The translations under genes and the position numbers were made by a program. Shown piece by piece: positions 25,247 through 34,494 of a stretch of 64,000 bases of DNA (positions are counted from its first letter, which is position 1; each line of letters starts with the position of its first letter). The notes below the pieces were generated by a model. It did no database searches, was not told the DNA's origin, and saw nothing but the letters and a program-made list of their open reading frames with translations. The DNA is taken from positions 59,211 to 123,210 of the forward strand of contig CADCLV010000001.1 in NCBI GenBank assembly GCA_902802325.1, read 5' to 3'. This stretch comes from Oscillospiraceae bacterium. Lineage in GTDB: Bacteria > Bacillota > Clostridia > Saccharofermentanales > Saccharofermentanaceae.

Positions 25247-26598
25247 TTTTTCATAGCCTGGATAATCCCGTTGATCTCATGGATCCGCTGTTCGTTTTTC
25301 GGGTAAAAACGGTATACCTGTCCACCGGATTCATAAAGCTCGAAATACTGTCCGAAATCGTAGAGGACACCCTTCATGGAGGCGATGGAAAACTGTTTTT
25401 GAACAGGCAAACTTTTTGAAATGATATCCCTGTTCTTGTGCGCCTTTATCGGTTTTCCTTTCCGGTATATGATGCCATCTTCCGGCGCGCAGGCCAGACC
25501 TTCAAAAGTGATCGTTCCGTCTGCGATCGTAATCGTACCGGACCCGACTTTGGCATTATCGTATTCATCCACCGGCTGAAAAAGTGTGACGTCTTCTTTC
25601 AAAGTAAAATCCGGGTCTTCCACATCCCGGGCATAGATCGATTCTTCCCATGTATGCCAGGCATGCAGATCCGGAAAACATGTATCCTTTTCCGTCACCG
25701 CAGAAAAGAAACCGTACTTATCCATTTTGACCTGGTTTCCGCACGAAATGCACCGAAGCACGTGTCCATCCGAGCGCATGGTGTTCCGATCCGCAAGACG
25801 GGAGCCGTCTTCTTTTTTCCCTTCGCACTTCGGACAGAGGCAGGCCACATTTTCCACTCCGTCTGCCGGTGCCTTGGAACGGAACACCTGCGGATGATTC
25901 CGGAAATACTCATACTCGTCATACTCCATGTGGGAAAGCATCGCCTGATGGATCTCCTCCACGGTCATTTCTGCGGCTTCTTCTTTTGAAAGCACATACA
26001 CATATTCCGCAGTGATCTTTCCCTTTCTCCAGGAATTGCGGCTCCATCTCGGCCAGGTCATATATGCGCCATGCGTCCGAAGGATCGCAAGTCCGGCGCC
26101 GCTTTTTTTCACCACCGAAGCCAGTCCGCTGTCAAACCAGATCGAGTGTCCGTCCACCATACGGGTCGCCTCCGGGAAAATACCCAGCACTCCCCCTCGG
26201 GAAAGAACACGGAACATCGCCCTTACCGTACGCATATCGTTTCTGTACTGGGCTTTCGGAATACAGCCGCCTTTGGTAATGATGTGGCCGAATACTTTAT
26301 TCCGGAAAAGGAAATTTCCGGCTACAAAATTGATCGGCCGTCCGTAAACGGTGGTGCCCATAATGATGGGATCGATGTAGGAAGGGTGATTTCCCACAAT
26401 GACCAGTGGTCCTTCCATGTTCTTGATCCGCTTATCTGTTTTGATCTTCATACCGAAAACCAGACGGGCAATATTGATCACGATGCCGGATCCGAAAAAA
26501 CGGTACCAGAAAAAAGACGGTACACAGCCGTAGTCCGGCTGACCTTTCACCGCCCGATCCTGTTTCCTGCCCTTGACTTTTTCCGGATTTTCCTTCAC
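25237..26598 (-). CDS. 1-acyl-sn-glycerol-3-phosphate acyltransferase-like protein with zinc-binding C-terminal extension
   Basis: 453 aa from a GTG with GAGG 7 nt upstream. The N-terminal half is a PlsC-family acyltransferase (HX4D in NHPSYID, block III FPEATRM) which would make phosphatidic acid or acylate a related lipid. The C-terminal approx. 230 residues are additional: CLCPKC and CISCGNQ give two CxxC pairs, a likely zinc ribbon, followed by a beta-rich region of unknown role. Ordinary PlsC proteins are about 240 aa. Confidence 0.88.
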   Translation of the reverse strand: MKENPEKVKGRKQDRAVKGQPDYGCVPSFFWYRFFGSGIVINIARLVFGMKIKTDKRIKNMEGPLVIVGNHPSYIDPIIMGTTVYGRPINFVAGNFLFRNKVFGHIITKGGCIPKAQYRNDMRTVRAMFRVLSRGGVLGIFPEATRMVDGHSIWFDSGLASVVKKSGAGLAILRTHGAYMTWPRWSRNSWRKGKITAEYVYVLSKEEAAEMTVEEIHQAMLSHMEYDEYEYFRNHPQVFRSKAPADGVENVACLCPKCEGKKEDGSRLADRNTMRSDGHVLRCISCGNQVKMDKYGFFSAVTEKDTCFPDLHAWHTWEESIYARDVEDPDFTLKEDVTLFQPVDEYDNAKVGSGTITIADGTITFEGLACAPEDGIIYRKGKPIKAHKNRDIISKSLPVQKQFSIASMKGVLYDFGQYFELYESGGQVYRFYPKNEQRIHEINGIIQAMKNQK

Positions 26599-26790
26599 TA
26601 TGTTTTCCTCATAAGCCGATTTCTGAAAATTTGGCAAAAAAATCTTCAGTTCGACACAAAATCATAACATATATCACGTATTATACATAAAGTGCTCCCC
26701 CTCGGAAAGAAGGATGCGCATCCTGCACGGGGAAGCCAAAGCTGGTTTGGAATAGATTTTCCCTTCGGGGAAAAGGGGTGGATAAAGAAT

Positions 26791-27744
26791 ATGAAAACTT
26801 GTTTTTACTGCGGACGAGAACTGGCGCCCGGACAGCGCTGCACCTGTCGTGGCAAAGCCGGAAGCGCCTCCGGTGGCGGAAGAGAAACTTCCACCGCCGC
26901 AAATACCTCTTCTTCATATTCTGCTTCTTCCTCTTCGGCGGAAACTTTCTCGTCCGGCGCTTCAGCAGATCCGGATACCCGTAAATCGGATAAAGAGGCC
27001 GCCAAGGCAGAGAAAAAAGCTGAAAAAGCAGCTAAGAAGACCCAGAAAAAAGAAAAGCAGGTCTGGAACCAGGACAAAAAGCCCCGGTTTACTTTTGCCA
27101 CCTTTATTACCCAGGTCCGTTCCACCTTTCCGTCCATGTCCAAGCTTCTGCGGCCGGTAATGTCTTATATCTGGCATCCGGTATCTACGATCGAGAATCG
27201 TCCGGCGGTGGTCCCCATTAATAAAGTCATCATCGTCAACACTCTTTTTGCGACATTGACCTCTCTGATGGTACTCTTTACCACCTTCACGGATTCCCCG
27301 TTTCTGGGGATGCTGATCTCCCTGATCTTCGGTAAGACCGATCTGTTTACCGCTCAACCGGTCACGGCATTTTTCGTACTCAGTGCGATGCTCTGGCTAA
27401 GTGTCCTGATCCTGTCATTGTGCTTTACCTTAACTTCACGTCTCGTGAACCGGCGGATGACTTTTCTGCGTGCTTTGGACACCGTCACCATCTCTTCCAT
27501 TTACATGTGCTTTGCCGATGTCCTGATCTTTCTGTCCGTTCTTTTCGGTACCCGAGGCGCCTTTACACTGATCTTTGTGTCGCTGGTCATCATGGGGATC
27601 TGTCACTTCGTATCCATCCGGCATGATCTGGCCATAAAAGACGATTCAGCTTTCAATATGCTGGCCATAAGCTATCTGATGTTCTATGTGCTGGCGCAGC
27701 TGGGCATCAATATCCTGATCCGTATCTTCGTTCTTCTGAACTGA
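26791..27744 (+). CDS. Zinc-ribbon, Yip1-like membrane protein
   Basis: 317 aa from the ATG at 26791. N-terminal zinc ribbon (CFYCGRELAPGQRCTC), low-complexity Ser/Thr region (about 30-70), a Lys/Glu/Ala-rich stretch that may be a coiled coil (about 70-95), then five to six membrane helices from about 145 in the pattern of YIP1-family proteins. Function unknown. Longer starts are possible but the upstream sequence has no Shine-Dalgarno. Confidence 0.75.
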   Translation: MKTCFYCGRELAPGQRCTCRGKAGSASGGGRETSTAANTSSSYSASSSSAETFSSGASADPDTRKSDKEAAKAEKKAEKAAKKTQKKEKQVWNQDKKPRFTFATFITQVRSTFPSMSKLLRPVMSYIWHPVSTIENRPAVVPINKVIIVNTLFATLTSLMVLFTTFTDSPFLGMLISLIFGKTDLFTAQPVTAFFVLSAMLWLSVLILSLCFTLTSRLVNRRMTFLRALDTVTISSIYMCFADVLIFLSVLFGTRGAFTLIFVSLVIMGICHFVSIRHDLAIKDDSAFNMLAISYLMFYVLAQLGINILIRIFVLLN

Positions 27745-27871
27745 TTTTTTGCCTTCTCCGGTAAATGCACTTTCCACGGCCATTACGCTGTTTTTTTCCT
27801 TCCGTGACAGAATCGTCATCCTATTTTCCCACTTGTCCGTTACAATGATGCTAGGACATTGGGGATAGAAT

Positions 27872-27891
27872 GTCATGTGAAAGCACATGAC
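27872..27891 (+). promoter_or_regulatory. Inverted repeat in the leader of the mini-lipoprotein gene
   Basis: Perfect 8-bp arms GTCATGTG / CACATGAC with an AAAG loop, immediately after a TAGAAT hexamer (27866-27871) and 24 nt before the start. An operator or 5' UTR hairpin. Confidence 0.5.
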
Positions 27892-27915
27892 CGGTAAGGA
27901 AGAAGGAGGCGTAGT

Positions 27916-28101
27916 ATGAAGCAGTTTCTACGTATTTTCGGCTTTTGTCTTGCCCTGACGGCAGTATTATCCTTCGCCGCCGGTGTCGGCTGCGAACGAA
28001 AGGATGGCACTACTTCGGACACCCAGGCTTTCGTTGATGAACTTTTGGGTGAAGATCTGATCCATTCGACTCAGCCCGTAACTTTCGATTTTTCCAACTG
28101 A
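27916..28101 (+). CDS. Small predicted lipoprotein, 61 aa
   Basis: Signal peptide (KQFLRIFGFCLALTAVLSFAAG) ends in VGC, an acceptable lipobox, followed by only about 35 residues, acidic and Thr-rich, ending TFDFSN. Excellent GAAGGAGG Shine-Dalgarno, independent leader and nearby terminator support a real gene. No family recognised. Confidence 0.7.
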   Translation: MKQFLRIFGFCLALTAVLSFAAGVGCERKDGTTSDTQAFVDELLGEDLIHSTQPVTFDFSN

Positions 28102-28125
28102 CTTTTTTCTGACTTCAAAAAAAGA

Positions 28126-28149
28126 GCGGAAGCTTTCGCCCCCGCTCTT
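28126..28149 (-). terminator. Intrinsic terminator of the asnS-asnA operon
   Basis: On the minus strand AAGAGCGG / CCGCTCTT (8 bp) followed by a run of T, 35 nt after the asnA stop. Confidence 0.88.
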
Positions 28150-28183
28150 CCGACAATACTTTTTCGACGTAAATTTCTACTAC

Positions 28184-29194
28184 TTACAGAAGATTCACAC
28201 CATGTGACATTGCTTTTTCCACGACATCTTCCGGCCAGATCGAAGACTGGACTTCACCGATATGCGCACGCTGCAGGAAGAACATGCAGATACGGGACTG
28301 ACCGATACCGCCACCGATGGTATACGGCACCTTCTTCTCCAGCACGTCTTTCTGGAATGGCAGTTTCGCGCGCTCTTCACAGCCGGCGATCTTCAGCTGG
28401 GTCTTCATGGCTTCTTCATCCACGCGGATACCCATGGAAGACAGTTCCATAGAGCAGCCCAGCACAGGATAATAAACGAGGATATCACCGTTCAGCGACC
28501 AGTCATCGTAGTCCGGCGCACGTCCGTCATGCGGTTTTCCGGACTTTAACGCACCACCGATCTGCATGAGGAACACCGCTCCGTACTTCTTGGTGATCAG
28601 GTTCTCTCTTTCCTTCGGAGTCTGATCCGGATACATATCTTCCAGTTCCTGCGTCGTGATGAAATGGATCTCGTTCGGCAGGAAAGGATCCATGAAGTGG
28701 TATTTGCCGCAGATGTAATACTCGGTCTGCTTAATCGCCATATAAATGCGGAATACGGTTTCTTTCAGTGTCTCCACATTTCTCTGTTCCTTCGTGATGA
28801 TCTTTTCCCAGTCCCACTGGTCCACATAGATGGAGTGAAGGTTATCGGTCTCCTCATCACGGCGGATAGCGGTCATATCTGTATACAGACCTTCGCCCGG
28901 ATGAAAGCCGTACTTACTCAGTGCCATTCTCTTCCATTTTGCCAAAGAATGTACGATCTCCACTTCTTTCTCATCCTGTTCTTTGATCCCAAAGGCAACC
29001 GGTCTTTCCACACCATTGAGGTTATCGTTGAGTCCCGACTCCGGCTTTACAAACAGCGGAGCGGAAACACGTGTCAGGCTTAAAGCATCAGCCAGTGCAC
29101 GCTCAAAATAGTCTTTCACTTCCTTGATCGCAACTTCTGTTTCGCGAATGGTCTGCGGGCTCTTGTACCCGTCCGGGATAATAATCGTACCCAT
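28184..29194 (-). CDS. asnA: Aspartate-ammonia ligase (asparagine synthetase A)
   Basis: 336 aa, full length. Makes asparagine from aspartate, ammonia and ATP; structurally a class II tRNA-synthetase relative. Seen: [48 protein letters not shown], and the C-terminal [25 protein letters not shown] 8 nt before ATG. Lies 41 nt downstream of asnS, so both are controlled by the same Asn T-box: when charged tRNA-Asn is low, synthesis and charging of asparagine rise together. Confidence 0.97.
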   Translation of the reverse strand: MGTIIIPDGYKSPQTIRETEVAIKEVKDYFERALADALSLTRVSAPLFVKPESGLNDNLNGVERPVAFGIKEQDEKEVEIVHSLAKWKRMALSKYGFHPGEGLYTDMTAIRRDEETDNLHSIYVDQWDWEKIITKEQRNVETLKETVFRIYMAIKQTEYYICGKYHFMDPFLPNEIHFITTQELEDMYPDQTPKERENLITKKYGAVFLMQIGGALKSGKPHDGRAPDYDDWSLNGDILVYYPVLGCSMELSSMGIRVDEEAMKTQLKIAGCEERAKLPFQKDVLEKKVPYTIGGGIGQSRICMFFLQRAHIGEVQSSIWPEDVVEKAMSHGVNLL

Positions 29195-29235
29195 ACTTTT
29201 TCCTCCTTATTCACTCAGATATAGAAACACGTAGA

Positions 29236-30627
29236 TTAGAGTTCACAGTTGTTGACCGTTCTCGGGAACGGGATGACGTCACGGATGTTGCTGACACCTG
29301 TGAGGTACATCACGCAGCGCTCAAATCCGAGACCGAAGCCTGCGTGACGGGCGGTACCGAACTTACGAAGATCCATGTAGAATCCGTAGTCTTCCGGCTT
29401 CATACCCAGTTCCGTGATACGAGAAGCCAGCTTATCGTAATCATCCTCACGCTGAGAACCGCCGATGATCTCGCCGATGCCCGGAACGAGGCAGTCCATA
29501 GCAGCAACGGTCTTTCCGTCCTCGTTGAGTTTCATGTAGAAAGCCTTGATCTCCTTCGGGTAATCGGTAACGAATACCGGCTTCTTGAAGACTTCCTCGG
29601 TGAGGTATCTTTCGTGCTCGGTCTGAAGATCGCAGCCCCAGGAAACCTTGTACTCGAACTTGTCATTTACTTTCTCGAGGATCTCGATGGCCTCGGTGTA
29701 GGTGACATGACCGAAATCGGAAGAAGCTACATGCTTAAGTCTTTCGATCAGTCCCTTATCTACGAAATCATTAAAGAACTTCATCTCTTCCGGTGCATTT
29801 TCCAGTACGTAATTGATGATGTACTTGATCATAGACTCGGCAAGGATCATATCATCCTTCAGATCTGCAAAAGCGATCTCCGGCTCGATCATCCAGAACT
29901 CGGCCGCATGACGGGTGGTGTTACTGTTCTCCGCACGGAATGTCGGTCCGAAAGTATAGATATTCTTAAATGCCATAGCAAAAGTCTCGCCGTTAAGCTG
30001 ACCGCTGACAGTCAGGTTTGTCGGCTTGCTGAAGAAATCCTGGCTGTAATCGATCTTTCCGTCTTCGGTCTTCGGGATGTTGTTCAGATCCAGTGTGGTG
30101 ACCTGGAACATCTCACCTGCACCCTCGCAGTCAGAACCGGTGATCAGCGGAGTATGTACATAAACGAAGTTTCTTTCCTGGAAGAATCTGTGGATCGCAT
30201 ATGCGCAGAGGGATCTAACTCTAAAGACCGCCTGGAACAGGTTCGTTCTCGGACGAAGATGCGTAATGGTTCTTAAATACTCAATGCTGTGACGCTTCTT
30301 CTGAAGCGGATAATCCGGTGTGGAATCGCCTTCCAAAGTTACTTCGGTCGCCTGGATCTCAAAAGGCTGCTTGGCCTGTGGAGTCGCTACCAAAGTACCG
30401 GTCACGATAAGGGCGGCACCGACATTGGTCTTGCAGATCGCATCGAAATTCGGAAGCGCATCATGATACACCACCTGGAGCGGCTCAAAGAAAGTACCAT
30501 CGTGCAGCACGATAAAACCGAATGTCTTGCTGTCACGGATGGATCTTACCCAGCCTCCGACTGTTACTTCTTTTCCCAGATACTGTTCTCTGTTTCGAAA
30601 GATCTCTCTTACATCTAAAATGTCCAT
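29236..30627 (-). CDS. asnS: Asparaginyl-tRNA synthetase
   Basis: 463 aa class IIb synthetase: OB-fold anticodon domain ([27 protein letters not shown]), motif 2 [21 protein letters not shown], motif 3 [13 protein letters not shown], and C-terminal [12 protein letters not shown]. Start ATG 30627 chosen; it is where family members begin and is preceded by AAAGGAGC. The T-box terminator lies about 90 nt upstream. The presence of AsnRS means direct charging of tRNA-Asn. Confidence 0.97.
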   Translation of the reverse strand: MDILDVREIFRNREQYLGKEVTVGGWVRSIRDSKTFGFIVLHDGTFFEPLQVVYHDALPNFDAICKTNVGAALIVTGTLVATPQAKQPFEIQATEVTLEGDSTPDYPLQKKRHSIEYLRTITHLRPRTNLFQAVFRVRSLCAYAIHRFFQERNFVYVHTPLITGSDCEGAGEMFQVTTLDLNNIPKTEDGKIDYSQDFFSKPTNLTVSGQLNGETFAMAFKNIYTFGPTFRAENSNTTRHAAEFWMIEPEIAFADLKDDMILAESMIKYIINYVLENAPEEMKFFNDFVDKGLIERLKHVASSDFGHVTYTEAIEILEKVNDKFEYKVSWGCDLQTEHERYLTEEVFKKPVFVTDYPKEIKAFYMKLNEDGKTVAAMDCLVPGIGEIIGGSQREDDYDKLASRITELGMKPEDYGFYMDLRKFGTARHAGFGLGFERCVMYLTGVSNIRDVIPFPRTVNNCEL

Positions 30628-30715
30628 TTCACGTTGCTCCTTTGCATTGTTTCCGGCTCCTCTTTCCGGTTGGGAAAAAGAGGGCGTCCTATGGTTCTTT
30701 AGAAGAATTCGGGAA

Positions 30716-30752
30716 AACAAAAACGCCCCGAAGCATCTTCTGCTTCAGGACG
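30716..30752 (-). terminator. T-box attenuator hairpin of asnS-asnA
   Basis: On the minus strand CGTCCTGAAGCA / TGCTTCGGGGCG followed by TTTTTGTTTT. Mutually exclusive with the antiterminator containing the T-box sequence at 30764-30776. Confidence 0.9.
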
Positions 30753-31001
30753 ACTTATAAAATCGCGGTACCACCTGAATTGCTGTGATCTCCACAGCCA
30801 CCTTACCGGGTTCCAACAAACCCTGCCACCTGACGCGCGGCTCTCGGCATCCACTACTTTGCGGATTCTTCGCATTTCATTTTGCAGCTCGGAAGTGTTA
30901 TTCACCTGGATTCACTCTACGGGGCTTACACCGTCCCCCGCTCGCTGGAAGCGATAAAACAGGCTACTTCTCTTCGTCATCGCTTTTGGCATATTCAATT
31001 T
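30716..31001 (-). promoter_or_regulatory. T-box leader, asparagine specifier AAC
   Basis: Minus-strand leader with the T-box core AGGTGGTACCGCG (30776-30764), which binds the free CCA end of uncharged tRNA. The specifier loop carries AAC (30899-30897) within AATAACAC, then CTTCCGAGCTG. AAC is an Asn codon and the operon is asnS-asnA, so the assignment is internally consistent. Confidence 0.95.
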
Positions 31002-31007
31002 GAGGTT

Positions 31008-31036
31008 AGATTACTCTGCAGGGAAACGTTTGTCAA
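31008..31036 (-). promoter_or_regulatory. Promoter of the asnS-asnA operon
   Basis: On the minus strand perfect TTGACA (31036-31031), 17-nt spacer, TAATCT (31013-31008), directly upstream of the T-box leader. Confidence 0.85.
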
Positions 31037-31052
31037 TAGTTTTTTTCGACGG

Positions 31053-31071
31053 GAGAATTGTGACAATTCTC
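31053..31071. promoter_or_regulatory. Palindrome between asnS and the Wzz-like gene
   Basis: GAGAATTG-TGA-CAATTCTC, perfect 8-bp arms, 17 nt upstream of the asnS -35 and about 175 nt upstream of the divergent gene. Operator-like, regulator unknown. Confidence 0.5.
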
Positions 31072-31246
31072 TTCTTGAATCTTCTTTATTCTGTAATAGT
31101 ATGAATATGCGAATGCAGTAAGCCTTATGTTATAATTCACTTTGTATGGAAACATATACGCTGTAACGTATCTTTTCGCAAGAATCTATCAACTGCATAT
31201 ATCTTCAGAGCGCAAGAGAGAGATATATGCGCAGGGGAGCTTTTTT

Positions 31247-32728
31247 ATGGAGAATAAAGAAATCACTATTAAACTGTCGGATATCCTCGCCTCGTTTGTG
31301 AAATCCGCTTGTCTTATCGTTGCTCTGACCATCCTGTTTACAGGTCTTGGCGGAGCATTTGGTATTTATCGGGCCCGTCGTGCTACTGTCAGTACCTCGC
31401 TGACCGATACCATCGATTCTCTCAACAAGGATATCGCAGTAAAGCAGGCCGAGATCGAGAAACTGAAAAAGACCAATGAGACTTTGACGACAGTAAATAT
31501 CCCTTATACAGAAACGCGCGTCAAGCACGAGCAGGAACTCAGTGACTCCCGTCGCGAATATCAGGACAACAGTCTTTATAACCAGATCGATTCTTTTAAC
31601 TGCGGCACTTCCCGTATCACCATCGGCTTTGATATTCCGATCCCCCCGGAAGCCGGCGAAGATTATTCCAATTACAGAAACAGCGAACTGATGCGTATGG
31701 TCAATGCCTGCACCATGATGTCCCCTGTGCCGAACGATATGCTGAAGGATATGGCTAAGGCAATGGGCCTTAAGAATCTTGACGAAAAGTATATCGGAGA
31801 ACTGGTTTCCATCACCAACAAGAACAATCAGTTCGTAGAACTGTGTGTCGTTCATCCGGATCCGGAAGTAGCCAAGAAGGGCTGCGAATTCCTTTATTCT
31901 AAGGTTCTTGAAGAACTGTCTTCCCTGAATCCGGACTGTCAGGTCACCAAAGTCGGTTCCTTTACCGGTGTAGAAGTAAACTGGGCCATGTACCAGAAAA
32001 AGACCGCCTACGAAGACAATACCGCTCTGGCAGAAAAGAACCTGATCACCGACCAGGCAACCCTGAACCAGTTAAATACCTCGGTAGCGGATAATCAGAT
32101 CCTCATCACCGCTGCAGAAGCCGAAGTAAAGAAGATGCAGACAGATCTGACGGCTGCTCAGAGCAAGCAGAATCAAGCCCAGCAGAATAAGAGCTGGAAG
32201 AGAAGCGCACTGAAGTTCGGTATTCTCGGTTTTGCCGGCGGCCTGGTGCTTTCCTGTGTTCTCGTATTCATCAAGGATTTTCTCGGCGGCAAAGTCAGAA
32301 ACAGAAACGGAGTCAGCACCCGCTACGATGTTCCGATCCTGGGCGTGCTTCCCGGAAAGAAAAAGCGTCTTTTCGAAAAGACCATCCGCCGTCTCGAAGG
32401 CGATTCGCTCTATGAAGATAAGGACATCATCTCTTCTGTTGCCGCAAATGTTCAGGCCGTCACCGCAAACGAAAGCGGAAAAGTCTGTCTCATCGGTACG
32501 GTAGATGAAAAAGATCCGGCTCTTTCCGATCTGCTCAAAGCTTTAAAGGGCAAGATCGAATTCAAGGGCAATCTTCTCTCCGGAGCTCAGGGAATCAAGA
32601 ATCTGGAATCCTATGACCAGATCATTCTGGTAGAAAAGAGAAATGAATCCCGTTTCAGCGCGATCTCCGATGAGATCACCCGCATCCGTTCTCTTCAGAA
32701 GAATGTAATGGGTATGATCCTTCTTTGA
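31247..32728 (+). CDS. Wzz/capsular chain-length-determinant-like membrane protein
   Basis: 493 aa. Membrane helix near the N-terminus (about 17-40), a large external part with two long coiled coils (about 50-95 and 250-325), a second membrane helix (about 333-355) and a cytosolic C-terminal domain of about 130 residues resembling a degenerate BY-kinase fold without a Walker A. This topology is that of polysaccharide co-polymerases (Wzz/CapA). No glycosyltransferase or polymerase gene adjoins it, which is unusual. Start ATG 31247 follows AGGGGAG; an upstream in-frame start lacks a site. Confidence 0.7.
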   Translation: MENKEITIKLSDILASFVKSACLIVALTILFTGLGGAFGIYRARRATVSTSLTDTIDSLNKDIAVKQAEIEKLKKTNETLTTVNIPYTETRVKHEQELSDSRREYQDNSLYNQIDSFNCGTSRITIGFDIPIPPEAGEDYSNYRNSELMRMVNACTMMSPVPNDMLKDMAKAMGLKNLDEKYIGELVSITNKNNQFVELCVVHPDPEVAKKGCEFLYSKVLEELSSLNPDCQVTKVGSFTGVEVNWAMYQKKTAYEDNTALAEKNLITDQATLNQLNTSVADNQILITAAEAEVKKMQTDLTAAQSKQNQAQQNKSWKRSALKFGILGFAGGLVLSCVLVFIKDFLGGKVRNRNGVSTRYDVPILGVLPGKKKRLFEKTIRRLEGDSLYEDKDIISSVAANVQAVTANESGKVCLIGTVDEKDPALSDLLKALKGKIEFKGNLLSGAQGIKNLESYDQIILVEKRNESRFSAISDEITRIRSLQKNVMGMILL

Positions 32729-32766
32729 TCTGAAAGTGCATTTCCAAAAGATCACTCATAAAAAAG

Positions 32767-32799
32767 AAACCGGCACAGAAAAACGCTGTGCCGGTTTTT
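32767..32799. terminator. Bidirectional terminator between the Wzz-like gene and mgtE
   Basis: Stem AAACCGGCACAG / CTGTGCCGGTTT (12 bp) with a 7-nt loop, T-run on the plus side and A-run before it, serving both convergent genes. Confidence 0.93.
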
Positions 32800-32838
32800 C
32801 TATGTCTTGATTTCTGTTTTTCCGACGGGCAGCAAAGT

Positions 32839-34233
32839 TTAGGCAACCGTGTGGAAAAGTTCGATCAGGAAGATCCATGCGCAGCCATAATAAGTCACGA
32901 CGGCCACCAGATCATTAACTGTTGTGATCAAAGGTCCGGATGCCACAGCCGGGTCCACCTTAAGGCGGTGAAAGAACATCGGAACCAGCGTTCCGACAAG
33001 GCTACTGACGATCATGGCAAGCCACAATGAGCCGCCTACACATGCAGCCACGGCAAAGGAAAAATGCATCGGATAATGCTTGGCCAGCATCACATAAAGG
33101 CCGATCCCGAAGAAAGCCAGCGCGCCCAAAAGCATGCCGTTAAAGAATCCGACCCGCATTTCCTTAAATACGAACTTGATCTTCTCACTTGCTTTCAGTT
33201 GTTCATCCATAAGAACACGGATCGTAACAGCCAGTGACTGGGTGCCGACATTTCCGGCCATGTCCAGGATCAGGCTCTGAAAGCAGACAACAATGGCCAG
33301 TTCCGATACCACTGTCTCAAAAAGTCCCACCACCGTGGAAACGATAAGGCCCAGGACCAGAAGCGTAACCAGCCACGGAAGTCTCTTCTTCATGCTCTGA
33401 GAAAGTGTTTCCTTCAGATCCTCCTCCGCAGTCAAGCCGGCGAGTTTTGCGTAGTCATCACCCATCTCATCATCTACGACTTCGATGATGTCCTGGGCGG
33501 TGATTACTCCTAAAACTTTACTTTCTTCATTCAGTACCGGGATAGAGTCCTCTGCGTAGTCCTTGATCTTTTCGATCGATACATCGATCTTATCGTGGTC
33601 CAGAACGTACGGGTAACTTGTGACGATCAGAGATTCCAGTTTGGCAAAATCTCTTGCCTTGATCAGGTCCTTCAGATCGATCACGCCGTAGAACTTCTCC
33701 TCCTGATCCACAACATAGATGGTGGAGATATTATCGTTATCATCTGCCTGACGGATCAGTTCTTTCATCGCCTGCTTGATAGTCAGGTCGTTCTTGATGA
33801 CAACAAAGTTCGTGGTCATCTTCGAACCGATCTCATCATCTTCATAGGACTGGATAAGTTTGATATCCTGGGAACTCTCATCGTCCATCAAGGAGATGAT
33901 CTTTTCCTGGGTCTCCTCATCTACCTCTTCGAGTACATCGACCGCGTCATCGGCGTCCATGTTTTCGATGATCTTCGCCGCACTCTGAATGTCGAGCTCG
34001 TTGATGAATTCCTCCGGATCTTCCAGGTAAGCGAAGATATCGGAAGCCTTCTCAGCGCCGAGGATATGGTACAGTTTTTTACGTTCTTCTTTGGTGATCA
34101 GCTCGATCGCGTCCGCGATGTCGCTCTCATGGTAATCTTCGAGGAGCTCGCGCAGTTCCCGGTTCGGCTTATTGCCCCGGATCAACGCAACGATCTCTTC
34201 GACTACATTTCTTGTCTCATTCTCGTTTTCCAT
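32839..34233 (-). CDS. mgtE: Magnesium transporter MgtE
   Basis: 464 aa. Cytosolic N domain (helical MgtE_N repeats, about 1-120), two CBS domains (about 125-255) that sense intracellular Mg2+, and five membrane helices with the pore motifs PWLVTLLVLGL and MAGNVGTQSLAVTIR. Acts as a Mg2+ channel closed at high cytosolic Mg2+. Expression appears controlled by the leader ORF and attenuator just upstream. Complete. Confidence 0.96.
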   Translation of the reverse strand: MENENETRNVVEEIVALIRGNKPNRELRELLEDYHESDIADAIELITKEERKKLYHILGAEKASDIFAYLEDPEEFINELDIQSAAKIIENMDADDAVDVLEEVDEETQEKIISLMDDESSQDIKLIQSYEDDEIGSKMTTNFVVIKNDLTIKQAMKELIRQADDNDNISTIYVVDQEEKFYGVIDLKDLIKARDFAKLESLIVTSYPYVLDHDKIDVSIEKIKDYAEDSIPVLNEESKVLGVITAQDIIEVVDDEMGDDYAKLAGLTAEEDLKETLSQSMKKRLPWLVTLLVLGLIVSTVVGLFETVVSELAIVVCFQSLILDMAGNVGTQSLAVTIRVLMDEQLKASEKIKFVFKEMRVGFFNGMLLGALAFFGIGLYVMLAKHYPMHFSFAVAACVGGSLWLAMIVSSLVGTLVPMFFHRLKVDPAVASGPLITTVNDLVAVVTYYGCAWIFLIELFHTVA

Positions 34234-34304
34234 GCGAAAACCGCCTCCATTTGCTTAAAGTAGTACGGCACAAAAGTGCTATTGCAAAGGGGAAGCGTTA
34301 CGTG

Positions 34305-34378
34305 AAAAAAGATTCAAATCAGGATCAGAGGGAAAGACCTTGACGAAGATCGAGCCGCAAATGGTTCTCATCTGAATC
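34305..34378 (-). terminator. Attenuator hairpin between the leader ORF and mgtE
   Basis: On the minus strand GATTCAGAT (34378-34370) pairs with ATTTGAATC (34319-34311), nine pairs with one G-U, and is followed by TTTTTT (34310-34305). The left arm lies inside the leader ORF and the right arm just after its stop (34325), so ribosomes on the leader would prevent its formation. Confidence 0.6.
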
Positions 34379-34429
34379 CTTTTTCGCAGAACAGCCACGC
34401 CTTCGATAACTGCCATCAGGACTATCCAT
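34325..34429 (-). CDS. Candidate MgtL-like leader peptide of mgtE, 34 aa
   Basis: Short ORF with a near-perfect AAGGAGGTG 6 nt before its ATG, better than most genes nearby. It begins MDSPDGSYRRR: acidic and proline residues, then three Arg, comparable in plan to E. coli MgtL ([17 protein letters not shown]). The remaining residues are mixed charged and end in GLSL. It is followed by a U-tract hairpin, then mgtE. Role inferred: translation of this ORF, sensitive to Mg2+, decides attenuation. Confidence 0.65.
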   Translation of the reverse strand: MDSPDGSYRRRGCSAKKDSDENHLRLDLRQGLSL

Positions 34430-34465
34430 CTTCGTCACCTCCTTATTCGGGGAATACCTATTGAA

Positions 34466-34494
34466 ATTATGAACGCCTCAAAGTTAAAAGTCAA
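34466..34494 (-). promoter_or_regulatory. Predicted promoter of the mgtE leader transcript
   Basis: On the minus strand TTGACT (34494-34489), 17-nt spacer, CATAAT (34471-34466). Transcription would start near 34459, 30 nt before the leader ORF. The conserved sequence of the M-box (ykoK) riboswitch was not seen. Confidence 0.7.

Noticed and set aside
34261..34460. M-box (ykoK) Mg2+ riboswitch upstream of mgtE
   Set aside because: The conserved M-box blocks could not be found by eye; the region is better explained as a leader ORF with attenuator. A covariance search would settle it.
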